NCBI GenBank assembly: GCA_946497265.1
Contig: CAMMKL010000056.1
Coordinates: 1 to 10,063, forward strand
DNA: 10,063 bases
Reading direction: 5' to 3'
DNA from: an uncultured Clostridia bacterium
Lineage (GTDB): Bacteria > Bacillota > Clostridia > Oscillospirales > Acutalibacteraceae
Shown here: positions 1-6,976 of the stretch, one piece after another
Layout: the number at the start of each line of letters is the position of its first letter
Numbering within the stretch: the stretch's first letter is position 1
Program-made: the position numbers and the translations under genes
The notes under the pieces: model-generated
Databases searched by the model: none
Told to the model about the DNA's origin: nothing
What the model saw: the letters and a program-made list of their open reading frames with translations, nothing else

Positions 1-3
1 AAC

Positions 4-39
4 AAAAGAAAAAACACCCCCCGCGCCGGCATGAGGCGC
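4..39 (-). terminator. Weak terminator-like hairpin, possible backup terminator
   Basis: Read on the minus strand, a 5-bp GC-only stem (GCGCC at 35-39 with GGCGC at 23-27, 7-nt loop) is followed by a G-run and then a T-rich stretch (about 4-14). The U-tract starts some 8 nt after the stem, so this is not a textbook intrinsic terminator. It lies about 80 nt beyond the good cinA terminator and could be a backup, or belong to something left of the window. Confidence 0.25.
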
Positions 40-116
40 TTACAATAAAACATTAAGTCATTTTTAGAACTAGGTTGGGAAACCGGAAAAAGGTTCTTTC
101 CTAAAACAAAAGAACA

Positions 117-152
117 AATAAAAAAGCCCCTTTCCAAATAAAGGAAAGAGGC
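117..152 (-). terminator. Intrinsic terminator of cinA
   Basis: On the minus strand a 10-bp stem (GCCTCTTTCC at 143-152 pairing with GGAAAGGGGC at 126-135, one G-U pair, 7-nt loop) is followed at once by a run of six T residues (120-125). It begins 19 nt after the cinA stop codon, so it is the natural end of the cinA transcript. The remaining bases to the left edge hold no gene that I can see. Confidence 0.88.
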
Positions 153-171
153 TCGCCCGCATGGGCAAAAA

Positions 172-1419
172 CTAAAACATCCTCGCTGCCTGCAAGGCCA
201 GATGCAGCGCCCGCGACGACGCAAGATAGCGGATCATCTCCCTTTCTTCGGGATACCCCCGGCTCAACCGGGTCTCCACTACGGTGGTCATCACATCGCT
301 GTCAATCCCTATATAAACCAGCCCCACAGGCTTTTCCGGCGTGCCGCCCTGAGGCCCGGCGATCCCGGTGGTAGAAACGCCGATATCCGCCCCGGAAATC
401 CTCCGGACGCCTTTCGCCATCTCGGCCGCAGTCTGCGGCGATACCGCCCCGAACTGCTCCAACGTCTCATGCCGCACACCCAGAAGCTTTTCTTTGATCG
501 CGTTGGCATAGGAACACACGCCGCAGTCGAACACGCCGGATGCGCCGGCAACCTCGGTAATGCGCTTGCCCACAAGCCCGCCCGTACAGCTTTCCGCCGT
601 GGCCACCTTGCGCCCTTTTTTCAGCAGCTCCTCCACCAGGGCATGCTGCAAATCCGCGACGTCCACGCCGTAAACGGCGTCCCCCAGAATCTCGCACAGC
701 TCCTTCACCACAGGCTGGGTCAGTGCGCGCGCTTCTTCGGCGCTTTTGGCGGACGCCGTCACTCGAAGGAGCATTTCGCCGTCTTTGGCATACGGGGCGA
801 TGGTGGGGTTTTCTGCTTTCTCCATTTTTTCCCGCAAAATGGATTCCACCTTCGATTCCCCCATACCGAACACATGGATGTTGCGGGAAACCAGGGTTTT
901 GTCGGATTGATTGCTCAGGTAGGGCATTACCCGGCTTTCAAACATGGCGGCCATCTCGCGCGGCGGGCCGGGCAGCAAAATCACCGCCTTGCCTTTTCCC
1001 TCCACAATCAGCCCCGGCGCCGTGCCGTTGGGGTTATCCAATACAATGGCGCCTTCGGGCATCATGGCCTGCTTTTCATTGTTTTTCGTCATCTCCCGGC
1101 CAATCCGTTCAAAAAAACTTCGTATTTTTTGCAGGCATTCCTCGTTCAAAACCAGCTTTTTCCCAAAAAGCTCCGCCACGGTCTCTTTGGTCAGGTCGTC
1201 ATACGTCGGGCCAAGCCCGCCGGTCGTTATCACAAGGTCGCTGCCCTTTAGCGCGCGCTCCAGTTCTTCCCGCAGGCGGCGGGGGTTATCCCCCACTACC
1301 GATTGGTGATAAACCGCTACGCCCGCCCGCGCCAGGCCGCGCGCGATGTACGCGGCGTTCGTATTGACGGTATCGCCCAACAATAGTTCCGTTCCCACAC
1401 AGAGGATTTCCGCTTTCAT
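172..1419 (-). CDS. cinA: CinA: competence/damage-inducible protein with nicotinamide-nucleotide amidase domain
   Basis: The 415-aa product has the usual two-domain CinA layout and family length. The N-terminal MoaB/MogA-like domain (about 1-170) has the motif TTGGLGPTYDDLT at 65-77 and PGPPREM at 150-156; in characterised CinA proteins it carries ADP-ribose or NAD-related pyrophosphatase activity. The C-terminal PncC domain (about 255-412) has AESCTGG at 275-281 and TGIAGPQGGTPEKPVG at 351-366; it deamidates nicotinamide mononucleotide in the cytoplasmic pyridine-nucleotide salvage cycle. The start is ATG 1419: a GAAAGGGAAG ribosome site lies about 8 nt upstream, and homology starts here with MKAEILCVGTELLLGD. 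An in-frame ATG at 1452 would add 11 residues with no family resemblance and coincides with the predicted transcription start. The gene is single, with its own promoter and terminator, not beside recA or pgsA within this window. Assignment is firm; the link to competence is by name only. Confidence 0.96.
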   Translation of the reverse strand: MKAEILCVGTELLLGDTVNTNAAYIARGLARAGVAVYHQSVVGDNPRRLREELERALKGSDLVITTGGLGPTYDDLTKETVAELFGKKLVLNEECLQKIRSFFERIGREMTKNNEKQAMMPEGAIVLDNPNGTAPGLIVEGKGKAVILLPGPPREMAAMFESRVMPYLSNQSDKTLVSRNIHVFGMGESKVESILREKMEKAENPTIAPYAKDGEMLLRVTASAKSAEEARALTQPVVKELCEILGDAVYGVDVADLQHALVEELLKKGRKVATAESCTGGLVGKRITEVAGASGVFDCGVCSYANAIKEKLLGVRHETLEQFGAVSPQTAAEMAKGVRRISGADIGVSTTGIAGPQGGTPEKPVGLVYIGIDSDVMTTVVETRLSRGYPEEREMIRYLASSRALHLALQAARMF

Positions 1420-1457
1420 ATGCAAGACTTCCCTTTCTATCCTAAAATACAAAATTT

Positions 1458-1486
1458 ACTGTATCATAGATCCTCCCCAATTTCAA
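1458..1486 (-). promoter_or_regulatory. Predicted sigma-A promoter of cinA
   Basis: On the minus strand TTGAAA (1481-1486) is separated by 17 nt from TACAGT (1458-1463), and a TG one base before the -10 gives an extended -10 box. Transcription would start near 1451, giving a leader of about 32 nt before the cinA ATG at 1419. This also argues against the upstream ATG at 1452 being the start codon. Prediction by eye only. Confidence 0.5.
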
Positions 1487-1546
1487 ACACTATCCGTAAG
1501 ACATCTTGCGCTTCCCTTGAATTCACAGATTATTAACAATACTCCC

Positions 1547-1576
1547 TTGGAAAAGGGGTACAATACATACTAGAAT
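1547..1576 (+). promoter_or_regulatory. Predicted promoter of the marR-crtO-hydrolase unit
   Basis: TTGGAA (1547-1552), 18-nt spacer, TAGAAT (1571-1576). An alternative -10, TACAAT at 1559-1564, pairs with TTAACA (1533-1538) only at a 20-nt spacing. The start of transcription would fall inside the 33-nt palindrome that follows, the arrangement expected of a repressor-controlled promoter. Confidence 0.45.
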
Positions 1577-1577
1577 T

Positions 1578-1610
1578 TAGTTAGCTGTCTAACTGTTTGA
1601 CGGCTAACTA
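1578..1610 (+). promoter_or_regulatory. 33-nt near-palindrome, candidate MarR operator
   Basis: The arms TAGTTAGC (1578-1585) and GCTAACTA (1603-1610) are exact inverted copies. The interior is also largely symmetric: comparing the 33 bases with their reverse complement gives 28 identical positions. A second nested inverted repeat, GTTAG/CTAAC, lies at 1580-1592. MarR dimers commonly bind such TTAG/CTAA-rich dyads. It sits between the -10 box and the start codon of the marR gene, so autorepression is the simplest reading. Stem formation in the RNA leader is an alternative. Confidence 0.7.
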
Positions 1611-1661
1611 TTTGGAATGTTAAGCATCTCAAAAGGAATGATAAAGGATGGAGCTGATGGT

Positions 1662-2135
1662 ATGACGGATACAGCCGCTTGCATTGACAACAAATTGGCC
1701 TTTTCCACATTTCGGGCTTTGATCAGTACCAGCCGCTTACAGGATAAAAAGCTGCAAAACGCATTGGCCGGCCTGGATGTCCATCCGGCCCAGTATAGCT
1801 GCCTGTTCGTTATTTGTGAACACGAAGGGGTCAACCTGCGGCAGCTGGCGGAAGGCCTGCACGTGGAAAATTCCACCGCATCGGTCACAGTCCGGCGCAT
1901 GGAAAAAGCCGGGTTCGTCATCCGGCTCCCCGACGAAACAGACAGCCGCATGACCCGGCTGTACCCTACCGAATACGGCAGAAAACAGTTTGAAAAATCC
2001 AAGCGTGTGATTGGGGAGTTTATCAACCGCTGCTTTGGCTTTTTATCGGAAAAAGAGCAGCGCACCTTGTTCCAGCTTTTGGGGAAGGTTTCTTCAAAGC
2101 TGGAGCAGTACAGTTTTTGCTCCGGTCAGGAGTAG
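1662..2135 (+). CDS. MarR-family winged-helix transcriptional regulator
   Basis: The 157-aa product has typical MarR length and layout: an N-terminal dimerisation helix, a winged helix-turn-helix at about 41-107 with recognition helix around 68-82 (VENSTASVTVRRMEKAGF), a wing with the family's D-x-x-D-x-R pattern at DETDSRMTRL (91-100), and a C-terminal dimerisation helix from about 125. It should be a dimeric, ligand- or redox-responsive DNA-binding repressor in the cytoplasm. The start at 1662 is chosen because AGGATGGAG lies 8 nt upstream; in-frame ATGs at 1617 and 1638 are possible but have poorer ribosome sites and add residues outside the family. Cysteines at 7, 47, 52, 124 and 153 are present, but no known OhrR-type sensing cysteine can be assigned. 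It is first in a unit with the CrtO-like gene 22 nt downstream, behind a strong palindrome. The ligand is unknown. Confidence 0.92.
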   Translation: MTDTAACIDNKLAFSTFRALISTSRLQDKKLQNALAGLDVHPAQYSCLFVICEHEGVNLRQLAEGLHVENSTASVTVRRMEKAGFVIRLPDETDSRMTRLYPTEYGRKQFEKSKRVIGEFINRCFGFLSEKEQRTLFQLLGKVSSKLEQYSFCSGQE

Positions 2136-2157
2136 TATACTCAGGAGGGATCGTATT

Positions 2158-2685
2158 ATGTTCAAAGACGCTTCGTTTTGGCAAATTATCGTGGGCAATG
2201 TTATTACGGCCGCTTTGTGGTGCCTTGCCATGTTTGTGCTGTGTATCTCCTTCAAACCCTCCTTTTTCAGCGAAAAGAAGGGGCTTTACTTGCCAAGGGA
2301 ATGGGAGAAAAACGGGAAATGGTACGCCAAATACCTAAAAATCAATGTTTGGAAAGACCATCTTCCGCAGCATAACGGAAAAAAAGGGTTTTCTAAGGAA
2401 CATTTGGGGAACCATATTACAGTAGAATATATCGACCGTTTTATTATGGAAACCTGCCGGGGGGAATGGGACCACTGGATGTGCGCGATGTATTTCTTTG
2501 TGTCCCTGTTAATCAACCCGTTGGGCATTGGATTAATCCTCGGGCTGTTGATCTTTATCGGCAACCTGCCTTTTATCGCCATCCAACGCTACAACCGTTT
2601 GCGCCTGCAGATTCTGCGCAAGCGCGTGCTGCGTGAGCAGCAGCGCATGGGCCGGGCACAAAACGAAGAAACCGTAATGGCTTAA
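2158..2685 (+). CDS. CrtO-family membrane acyltransferase-like protein
   Basis: The 175-aa integral membrane protein resembles the glycosyl-4,4'-diaponeurosporenoate acyltransferase (CrtO) family of Firmicutes. In staphyloxanthin synthesis this enzyme esterifies the glucose of the carotenoid with a fatty acid. Family hallmarks seen: W-E-K-x-G-x-W-Y about 49-56, then INVWKDHLP (62-70), FSKEHL (78-83), the polar block FIMETCRGEWDHW (95-107) likely to form the active region, NPLGIG (120-125), and NLPFIAIQRYNRLRL (136-150). Membrane segments are at about 8-32 and 108-140; the C-terminus is a basic helix. The start at 2158 has a strong AGGAGGG site 8 nt upstream; the longer open frame starting at 2011 overlaps marR and lacks homology. 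No crtM, crtN or other carotenoid gene is in the window, so the real acceptor may be another glycolipid or isoprenoid. Family membership is from recalled motifs; substrate unknown. Confidence 0.78.
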   Translation: MFKDASFWQIIVGNVITAALWCLAMFVLCISFKPSFFSEKKGLYLPREWEKNGKWYAKYLKINVWKDHLPQHNGKKGFSKEHLGNHITVEYIDRFIMETCRGEWDHWMCAMYFFVSLLINPLGIGLILGLLIFIGNLPFIAIQRYNRLRLQILRKRVLREQQRMGRAQNEETVMA

Positions 2686-2690
2686 CCGCA

Positions 2691-2727
2691 GCCGCCGGTC
2701 TTGCATCAGACCGGCGGTTGTTCTATT
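2691..2727 (+). terminator. Strong intrinsic terminator or attenuator after the CrtO-like gene
   Basis: A perfect 10-bp GC-rich stem (CCGCCGGTCT at 2692-2701 with AGACCGGCGG at 2708-2717, 6-nt loop) is followed by the U-rich tail TTGTTCTATT. It starts 6 nt after the CrtO-like stop and ends only about 25 nt before the next start codon. The hydrolase gene must therefore depend on readthrough or on a promoter inside the upstream gene. Confidence 0.8.
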
Positions 2728-2751
2728 ACAAAACGCTGGGAGGGAACCTGC

Positions 2752-4512
2752 ATGGCCCTGATCGGGCAAATGAAGCTGGCGGATTTCTGCCTGAAGCTTT
2801 ACCGGGGCGACTTGGAGCGCCTGTGCGGATACGAATATGTTCCGCAAAAAAAAGAATATATCCCGGGAACGGAAAAAAGCGACCCGCTGCCGCGCTCCAC
2901 GCCGGAGGCGCAGGGCGTCCCTTCCAAACTTGTGGAACAGTTCCTTCGGGATTTGGCGGCGTTAAAAGGCGCCGATACCCATTCGGTGGTCATCCTGCGC
3001 CACGGCGTACAGATCGCCCAGGCGCATTTCAAGCCGTATCGCGGGGATTATCCCCATATCCTGTATTCCCTAAGCAAAACCGTGACGGCCACGGCGGTAG
3101 GCTTCGCCGTACAGGAGGGGCTGCTCTCTCTTGACGACCGCCTCGTCGATTTATTTTCCGACAAAGCGCTTCCCATCCCCCTGCGCAACGGCCGGCTTAA
3201 CGCCCTTACCATCCGGCATCTGCTCACCATGCAGAGCGGTGTCAAATTCAACGAGCTTAGTTCGGTTTTGGAGCGCGACTGGGCAAAGGGCTTCCTGCAA
3301 TCGGAATTCGCGTTCGAACCGGGTTCCCGGTTTTCCTACAACAGCATGAACAGCTACATGCTTTCCGCCGCCGTCTGCCGCAAAGCCGGTATGGGCCTGG
3401 TGGAATACCTGGCCCCGCGGCTCTTTGCACCCCTTGGCATCCGCGGCGTGCAATGGGAAACCTGCCCCAATGGGATCGAGAAGGGCGGCTGGGGGCTGAT
3501 GCTCCGCCCGGAGGATATGGCAAAGCTCGGCCTGCTTTATCTGCAAAAAGGCTGCTATTCGGTAGACGGCAGGATGCGCCGCCTGCTTTCCGTAGACTGG
3601 GTGCGGCAGGCTACTGCCAACCAGACCGGATGCTGCGAAGGCGCGCCGCACGGCTACGGCTTTCACATATGGCTGTGTAAACGGCCCGGCGTCTACAATT
3701 TTAACGGCATGTTCGGCCAATACGTTATCGTGCTGCCCAAAAGCGATATGGTGGTGGCCATTACCGGCGGCAGCCGGAACCTGATGCCGGAAAGCGGCAC
3801 GCTGGGGCTAGTACAGGATACCTTCGGTGGGAGGGAGCTTCTTTCCGCCGGCCCTTTGCCCAAGGATATCCGCGCCCTCAAAAGCATGGTGCGAACTATG
3901 CAGGGGCTTACCTTATTGAAAAAAGAAGTCCTGCCCCGGCGCACCCCCGCAAGCCTTTTCCGCCGTTTGGCCGGCCGCAAAAAGGAACCGACCAACGCCG
4001 AACGGCGTTACAACGGCACGCAGTACTCCTTAAGCAAAAGCTTTGGTTCCCTGCTGCCTCTCATCTTGCAGTGCGTGCACAATAACTTTACAGGCGGGCT
4101 GCAAAAGATCGGCTTTGCGTTTCAGCCCGGGGAATGCCTGATTACCGTCACCGAACACGACACCCTATATGTGATACCCGCAGGCACGGACGGCGTCCCC
4201 CGCTATACCAATATAACGATCAACGGGGAACCTTACCATCTGGGAAGCTACGCCCGCTGGACGACCGACGAAGACGACCGGGACGTACTAAAGCTGTATC
4301 TTTCTTTTGTGGAGACGCCCGATACCCGCATCATAAAATGCATCTTTGAAGACGGAGGGAAACTGACGGTCAAATTTGACGAACGGCCCAGCGCATTGCT
4401 CGCCTTCCAAATGATGACGGATTCCTTTCAACTGGATCTGCATATCAACGATTATATCAGCCACAGGCTCCATAAGCTCCTTCTCCCTGTGGCGGAAGGC
4501 GTAAAAGAATAA
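2752..4512 (+). CDS. Beta-lactamase-family (class C fold) serine hydrolase with extra C-terminal region
   Basis: The 586-aa product has a PF00144-type serine hydrolase domain at about 45-345. The S-x-x-K motif is S106-L-S-K109 in YSLSKT, followed by the usual GLLSLDD (123-129); HLLTMQSG (156-163) precedes the tyrosine motif Y196-N-S198 in FSYNSMNSYML. GWGLMLRPEDMAKLGLL (246-262) and GMFGQ (319-323), before a V-V-A-I-T-G-G strand, complete the fold; GMFGQ sits where class C enzymes have KTG. No signal peptide or membrane segment is seen, so it is probably a cytoplasmic esterase or amidase rather than a true beta-lactamase or penicillin-binding protein. Residues 415-560 appear beta-rich and are not recognised. 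The start is set by GGGAGG about 7 nt before ATG 2752; an in-frame TTG at 2701 lies within the terminator stem and is rejected. It is the last gene of the MarR-headed unit. The substrate cannot be read from the sequence. Confidence 0.88.
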   Translation: MALIGQMKLADFCLKLYRGDLERLCGYEYVPQKKEYIPGTEKSDPLPRSTPEAQGVPSKLVEQFLRDLAALKGADTHSVVILRHGVQIAQAHFKPYRGDYPHILYSLSKTVTATAVGFAVQEGLLSLDDRLVDLFSDKALPIPLRNGRLNALTIRHLLTMQSGVKFNELSSVLERDWAKGFLQSEFAFEPGSRFSYNSMNSYMLSAAVCRKAGMGLVEYLAPRLFAPLGIRGVQWETCPNGIEKGGWGLMLRPEDMAKLGLLYLQKGCYSVDGRMRRLLSVDWVRQATANQTGCCEGAPHGYGFHIWLCKRPGVYNFNGMFGQYVIVLPKSDMVVAITGGSRNLMPESGTLGLVQDTFGGRELLSAGPLPKDIRALKSMVRTMQGLTLLKKEVLPRRTPASLFRRLAGRKKEPTNAERRYNGTQYSLSKSFGSLLPLILQCVHNNFTGGLQKIGFAFQPGECLITVTEHDTLYVIPAGTDGVPRYTNITINGEPYHLGSYARWTTDEDDRDVLKLYLSFVETPDTRIIKCIFEDGGKLTVKFDERPSALLAFQMMTDSFQLDLHINDYISHRLHKLLLPVAEGVKE

Positions 4513-4541
4513 GTCAAAAAGCACCGCAAACAACTCGGAAC

Positions 4542-4587
4542 AAAAAAAGAGGCTTGCCTTATGTACCAGGAGGCAAGCTTCTTTTTG
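4542..4587. terminator. Bidirectional intrinsic terminator between convergent genes
   Basis: A 16-bp stem (4544-4559 with 4571-4586, one G-U pair, 11-nt loop) has A residues on its left foot and T residues on its right foot, so it presents a U-tract in both directions. It lies 30 nt after the serine hydrolase stop on the plus strand and 6 nt after the stop of the minus-strand gene ending at 4593. It serves both converging transcripts. Confidence 0.88.
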
Positions 4588-4592
4588 TCATA

Positions 4593-5543
4593 TTAATACA
4601 ATTTCAGAAAAGTAGTATCCGTCTCCTCGTACGGCATAGGCGAATACCCATGGTAGTCCGTATAGAGATTTCTTAAAAAGTCCTCCCCGCTCTCCGCTTC
4701 TTGCTGAAAATGCAGGAAAGCATAGCATACCGGCGTAAACGTATCGGAGGAAATCGCGGCCAGCAGATATTTGCCGTTCGCACAGCATTCCATAGACCAA
4801 ACCACCGGGTCGTCCGGATCCGCTAATAGCATCTCTTCCAAAAACATGGCTTCCATAAATTCTCCCGGAAACATAGATTCCAGGGAATAAAGCTTGCCCT
4901 TCAGCCGTTCAAATGCACGGACAATCTTCTGATAATTTGCGGAAAGCAGGCCGTAATTCTCCATCGGTTCCAACTGCATCTCCCGCACGCTTCTGACAGG
5001 GTCGGGCGGTGCAGGCAGCACGCTGCCCTCTTGATAACAGCTTACATATAAAATTTCCTCGGAATAACCCGCCGCGGTGATCCTCCACTGCCCGCCGCTT
5101 GCGTCGGTAAACAACAGGTCGGAAAAAAAGACGTATTGCCCGTCGTTATCCGCCTTCATCCGATCCGACGGCAAGGCCCATGTACTGGTATATTTCTCCA
5201 TGATAAGGGAGTCGATCTTTAGCCCGTACAGAATATCCAGATAATCCCGCAGATGTGTCAAAAAGGTCCGCTGAAGCTGAAGCACCGGCTCCTGCAAAGG
5301 GGAATCCTGGGCGACCCTTACGCGGGTGGAAAACGTCCATGGAAAATAAGCCTGAGGGTCCACCGGGTTAGACGGCGTCCGGATGATCTCCTGCGGGGTA
5401 TTGATTTCCACCTCGCAGGGCGCCACCTTGCCGTCGTCATCCTCCGTGGCGGCCGGAAGCACAAAGCTCGAAAACAGGGTCCCCGCCAGCAAGACGGCGG
5501 CGGCGATCAAAACGGTTAGAAAATTGGCGGCAAAACGGCTCAT
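4593..5543 (-). CDS. Membrane-anchored extracytoplasmic protein of unknown function, coupled to a sensor kinase
   Basis: I do not recognise this 316-aa protein. It has one N-terminal hydrophobic helix (about 6-29) without a lipobox cysteine, then an acidic stretch (EDDD at 34-37) and a large soluble part, so it is likely anchored with its body outside the membrane. The body looks mixed alpha/beta, with predicted helices around 86-112, 203-222 and 227-242, and cysteines at 43, 169, 253, 254 and 273. The start ATG (5541-5543) overlaps the kinase stop in an ATGA arrangement, with GGAGG about 7 nt upstream, so translation is coupled to the kinase. This position recalls accessory proteins such as YycH/YycI downstream of WalK, but I see no sequence motif to support homology. 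A role in tuning or sensing for the upstream kinase is inference. It is the last gene before the shared terminator. Confidence 0.85.
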   Translation of the reverse strand: MSRFAANFLTVLIAAAVLLAGTLFSSFVLPAATEDDDGKVAPCEVEINTPQEIIRTPSNPVDPQAYFPWTFSTRVRVAQDSPLQEPVLQLQRTFLTHLRDYLDILYGLKIDSLIMEKYTSTWALPSDRMKADNDGQYVFFSDLLFTDASGGQWRITAAGYSEEILYVSCYQEGSVLPAPPDPVRSVREMQLEPMENYGLLSANYQKIVRAFERLKGKLYSLESMFPGEFMEAMFLEEMLLADPDDPVVWSMECCANGKYLLAAISSDTFTPVCYAFLHFQQEAESGEDFLRNLYTDYHGYSPMPYEETDTTFLKLY

Positions 5544-6973
5544 GGCGTTACCTCCTTTTCATCCGGAAAGCGCACGGTAACCGCCGTTCCCTTGCCGGGG
5601 GTACTATCGATCACCAGCTCGGCACGATGCTTTTTGGCGATTTCAGCGCAAAGGGCAAGCCCCAGGCCGGCCCCTCCGCTTTTTCGCGACCTGGCTTTGT
5701 CCACCCGGTAAAACGGTTCAAAGATCCGCTTTTGTTCCTCTTTCGGGATACCATGCCCTTCGTCCGAAACCGTGATCTCCAGGCGCTTATCTTCTGTTTT
5801 CCGCGCCGAGAGCGTAACCAGGCCGTTTTCCGGGGAAGCCTTGATCGCGTTGTCGATTAGATTATAAAGAAGGGATTTGATCAATTCCCGATCTATGGTG
5901 ATCCGGCCTCCCACCGGTTCGCAGCAAAGGCGCACCTTGCGGTTGGCCGCAATGGGCTCCTCCGCTTCATAGATTTCCTGAAGCAGCCCTTCTACTTCCA
6001 CCGGCTTAAAGGTGGGCGGCTGGCGCAGCAGGATCAGCTCCATCAGCTTAGAGGAAATGGCCTTCAGGTATTTTCCTTCTTTGTAAATGCTTTCGGCATA
6101 GTCGTGCACCGTTTCCTCATCCAGGCGCGCGTTGCACAGCAAATCCGAGAACCCGATGATGGAAGTAAGCGGCGTTTTCATCTCGTGGGTCATATTGTCG
6201 ATAAAATTCTTGCGTTCCTCCGCTACGCTTTCCAACTGGCCGATCTTCTGCTGGATCGCGTCGGACATACGGTTAAAATCGCCGGCCAACTGGCCGACCT
6301 CATCCTTGGACCGGATGTCGATGTGGTGGTACTGGCCCTCGGATACCAACCGGGTCGAGCGGCGCAGCTTATTGATGCGGCTGGTAAGCATGCGTGAAAC
6401 AAACAACAGGATCGCCGCTACCACCACCGAAACGATCGGCCCCACAACGCTGAAAAACATCAGTTGTTCGCCCCGTACCTCGTAGATGCTGGTAATATCC
6501 TTGATGGTGGTAAAGAAATAGGTCTCGCTTTGGATCACTACAGGCGAGGAAATGTACAGATACACCTGCCCACTGTCTTCATCTTTGCCGATAAGCTGCC
6601 GCGCGCCGCCCTCTTCCAGGATGCCGTAGAGCAATTGCGGGGGGAGTTCGTTATCAAAATTGGAAAACAAACGGGCACCCTCGGAGGAATTGAGCTGGAT
6701 AAAAAGCTTATCCAGGGCAAACTGGTAGGAGAAGCCGCGTGCAATCTGGGCAATGCGGGAAGCGTCGAACGGGTCTTCGCTGGACCGATAGCGTTCGTAC
6801 AAAACGTTGGTCTGGAAAGAAGAGACTACAATGCTGTACATCTCTCGGGAAGAAGCAAGTTCTTTTTCCCGGTTTAAACGGTGGTTATTGCCGATGAGCA
6901 TATAAGCGATGATATTGATCGCCACTGTCAGTACCGTAAGGGAGATGAGAAAGATCTTTTGCCAAAAGCGCAT
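5540..6973 (-). CDS. Two-component sensor histidine kinase (HAMP, HisKA, HATPase)
   Basis: This 477-aa kinase is laid out classically: transmembrane helix 1 at about 5-27, an extracytoplasmic sensor region of about 140 residues (28-170), transmembrane helix 2 at 171-193, HAMP linker about 194-247, and a HisKA dimerisation domain with phospho-accepting H263 in MTHEMKTPLTSIIGF. The HATPase domain has the N-box N371/N375 (NLIDNAIKAS), G1 box D404-E-G-H-G408, F-box FEPFYR (418-423) and G2 box GGAGLGLAL (433-441). All catalytic residues are present. It should autophosphorylate on H263 and pass phosphate to the response regulator encoded 3 nt upstream. GGAGGG inside the regulator's 3' end provides its ribosome site, so the two are co-translated. 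The neighbouring VanY-type carboxypeptidase suggests a cell-wall or peptidoglycan signal; the exact signal is unknown and the sensor region is unrecognised. Confidence 0.95.
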   Translation of the reverse strand: MRFWQKIFLISLTVLTVAINIIAYMLIGNNHRLNREKELASSREMYSIVVSSFQTNVLYERYRSSEDPFDASRIAQIARGFSYQFALDKLFIQLNSSEGARLFSNFDNELPPQLLYGILEEGGARQLIGKDEDSGQVYLYISSPVVIQSETYFFTTIKDITSIYEVRGEQLMFFSVVGPIVSVVVAAILLFVSRMLTSRINKLRRSTRLVSEGQYHHIDIRSKDEVGQLAGDFNRMSDAIQQKIGQLESVAEERKNFIDNMTHEMKTPLTSIIGFSDLLCNARLDEETVHDYAESIYKEGKYLKAISSKLMELILLRQPPTFKPVEVEGLLQEIYEAEEPIAANRKVRLCCEPVGGRITIDRELIKSLLYNLIDNAIKASPENGLVTLSARKTEDKRLEITVSDEGHGIPKEEQKRIFEPFYRVDKARSRKSGGAGLGLALCAEIAKKHRAELVIDSTPGKGTAVTVRFPDEKEVTP

Positions 6974-6976
6974 CCT

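Noticed and set aside
202..1251. A 349-codon open frame on the plus strand, antisense to cinA, rich in H, R, G and P.
   Set aside because: It lies wholly within the well-supported cinA gene on the other strand, has no ribosome site or recognisable domain, and its composition is that of a GC-rich antisense frame.
2011..2157. An N-terminal extension of 49 residues on the CrtO-like protein, overlapping the marR 3' end.
   Set aside because: The extension is a shifted frame of marR. A strong AGGAGGG precedes ATG 2158, where family similarity starts.
3151..3720. A 189-codon minus-strand open frame inside the serine hydrolase gene.
   Set aside because: It opposes the conserved catalytic domain of the hydrolase, has no ribosome site or domain, and is best explained as an antisense shadow.
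2752..4512. Calling the serine hydrolase a true class C beta-lactamase resistance enzyme.
   Set aside because: It lacks a signal peptide and a KTG triad, and is about 200 residues longer than AmpC enzymes; an esterase/amidase role is likelier.
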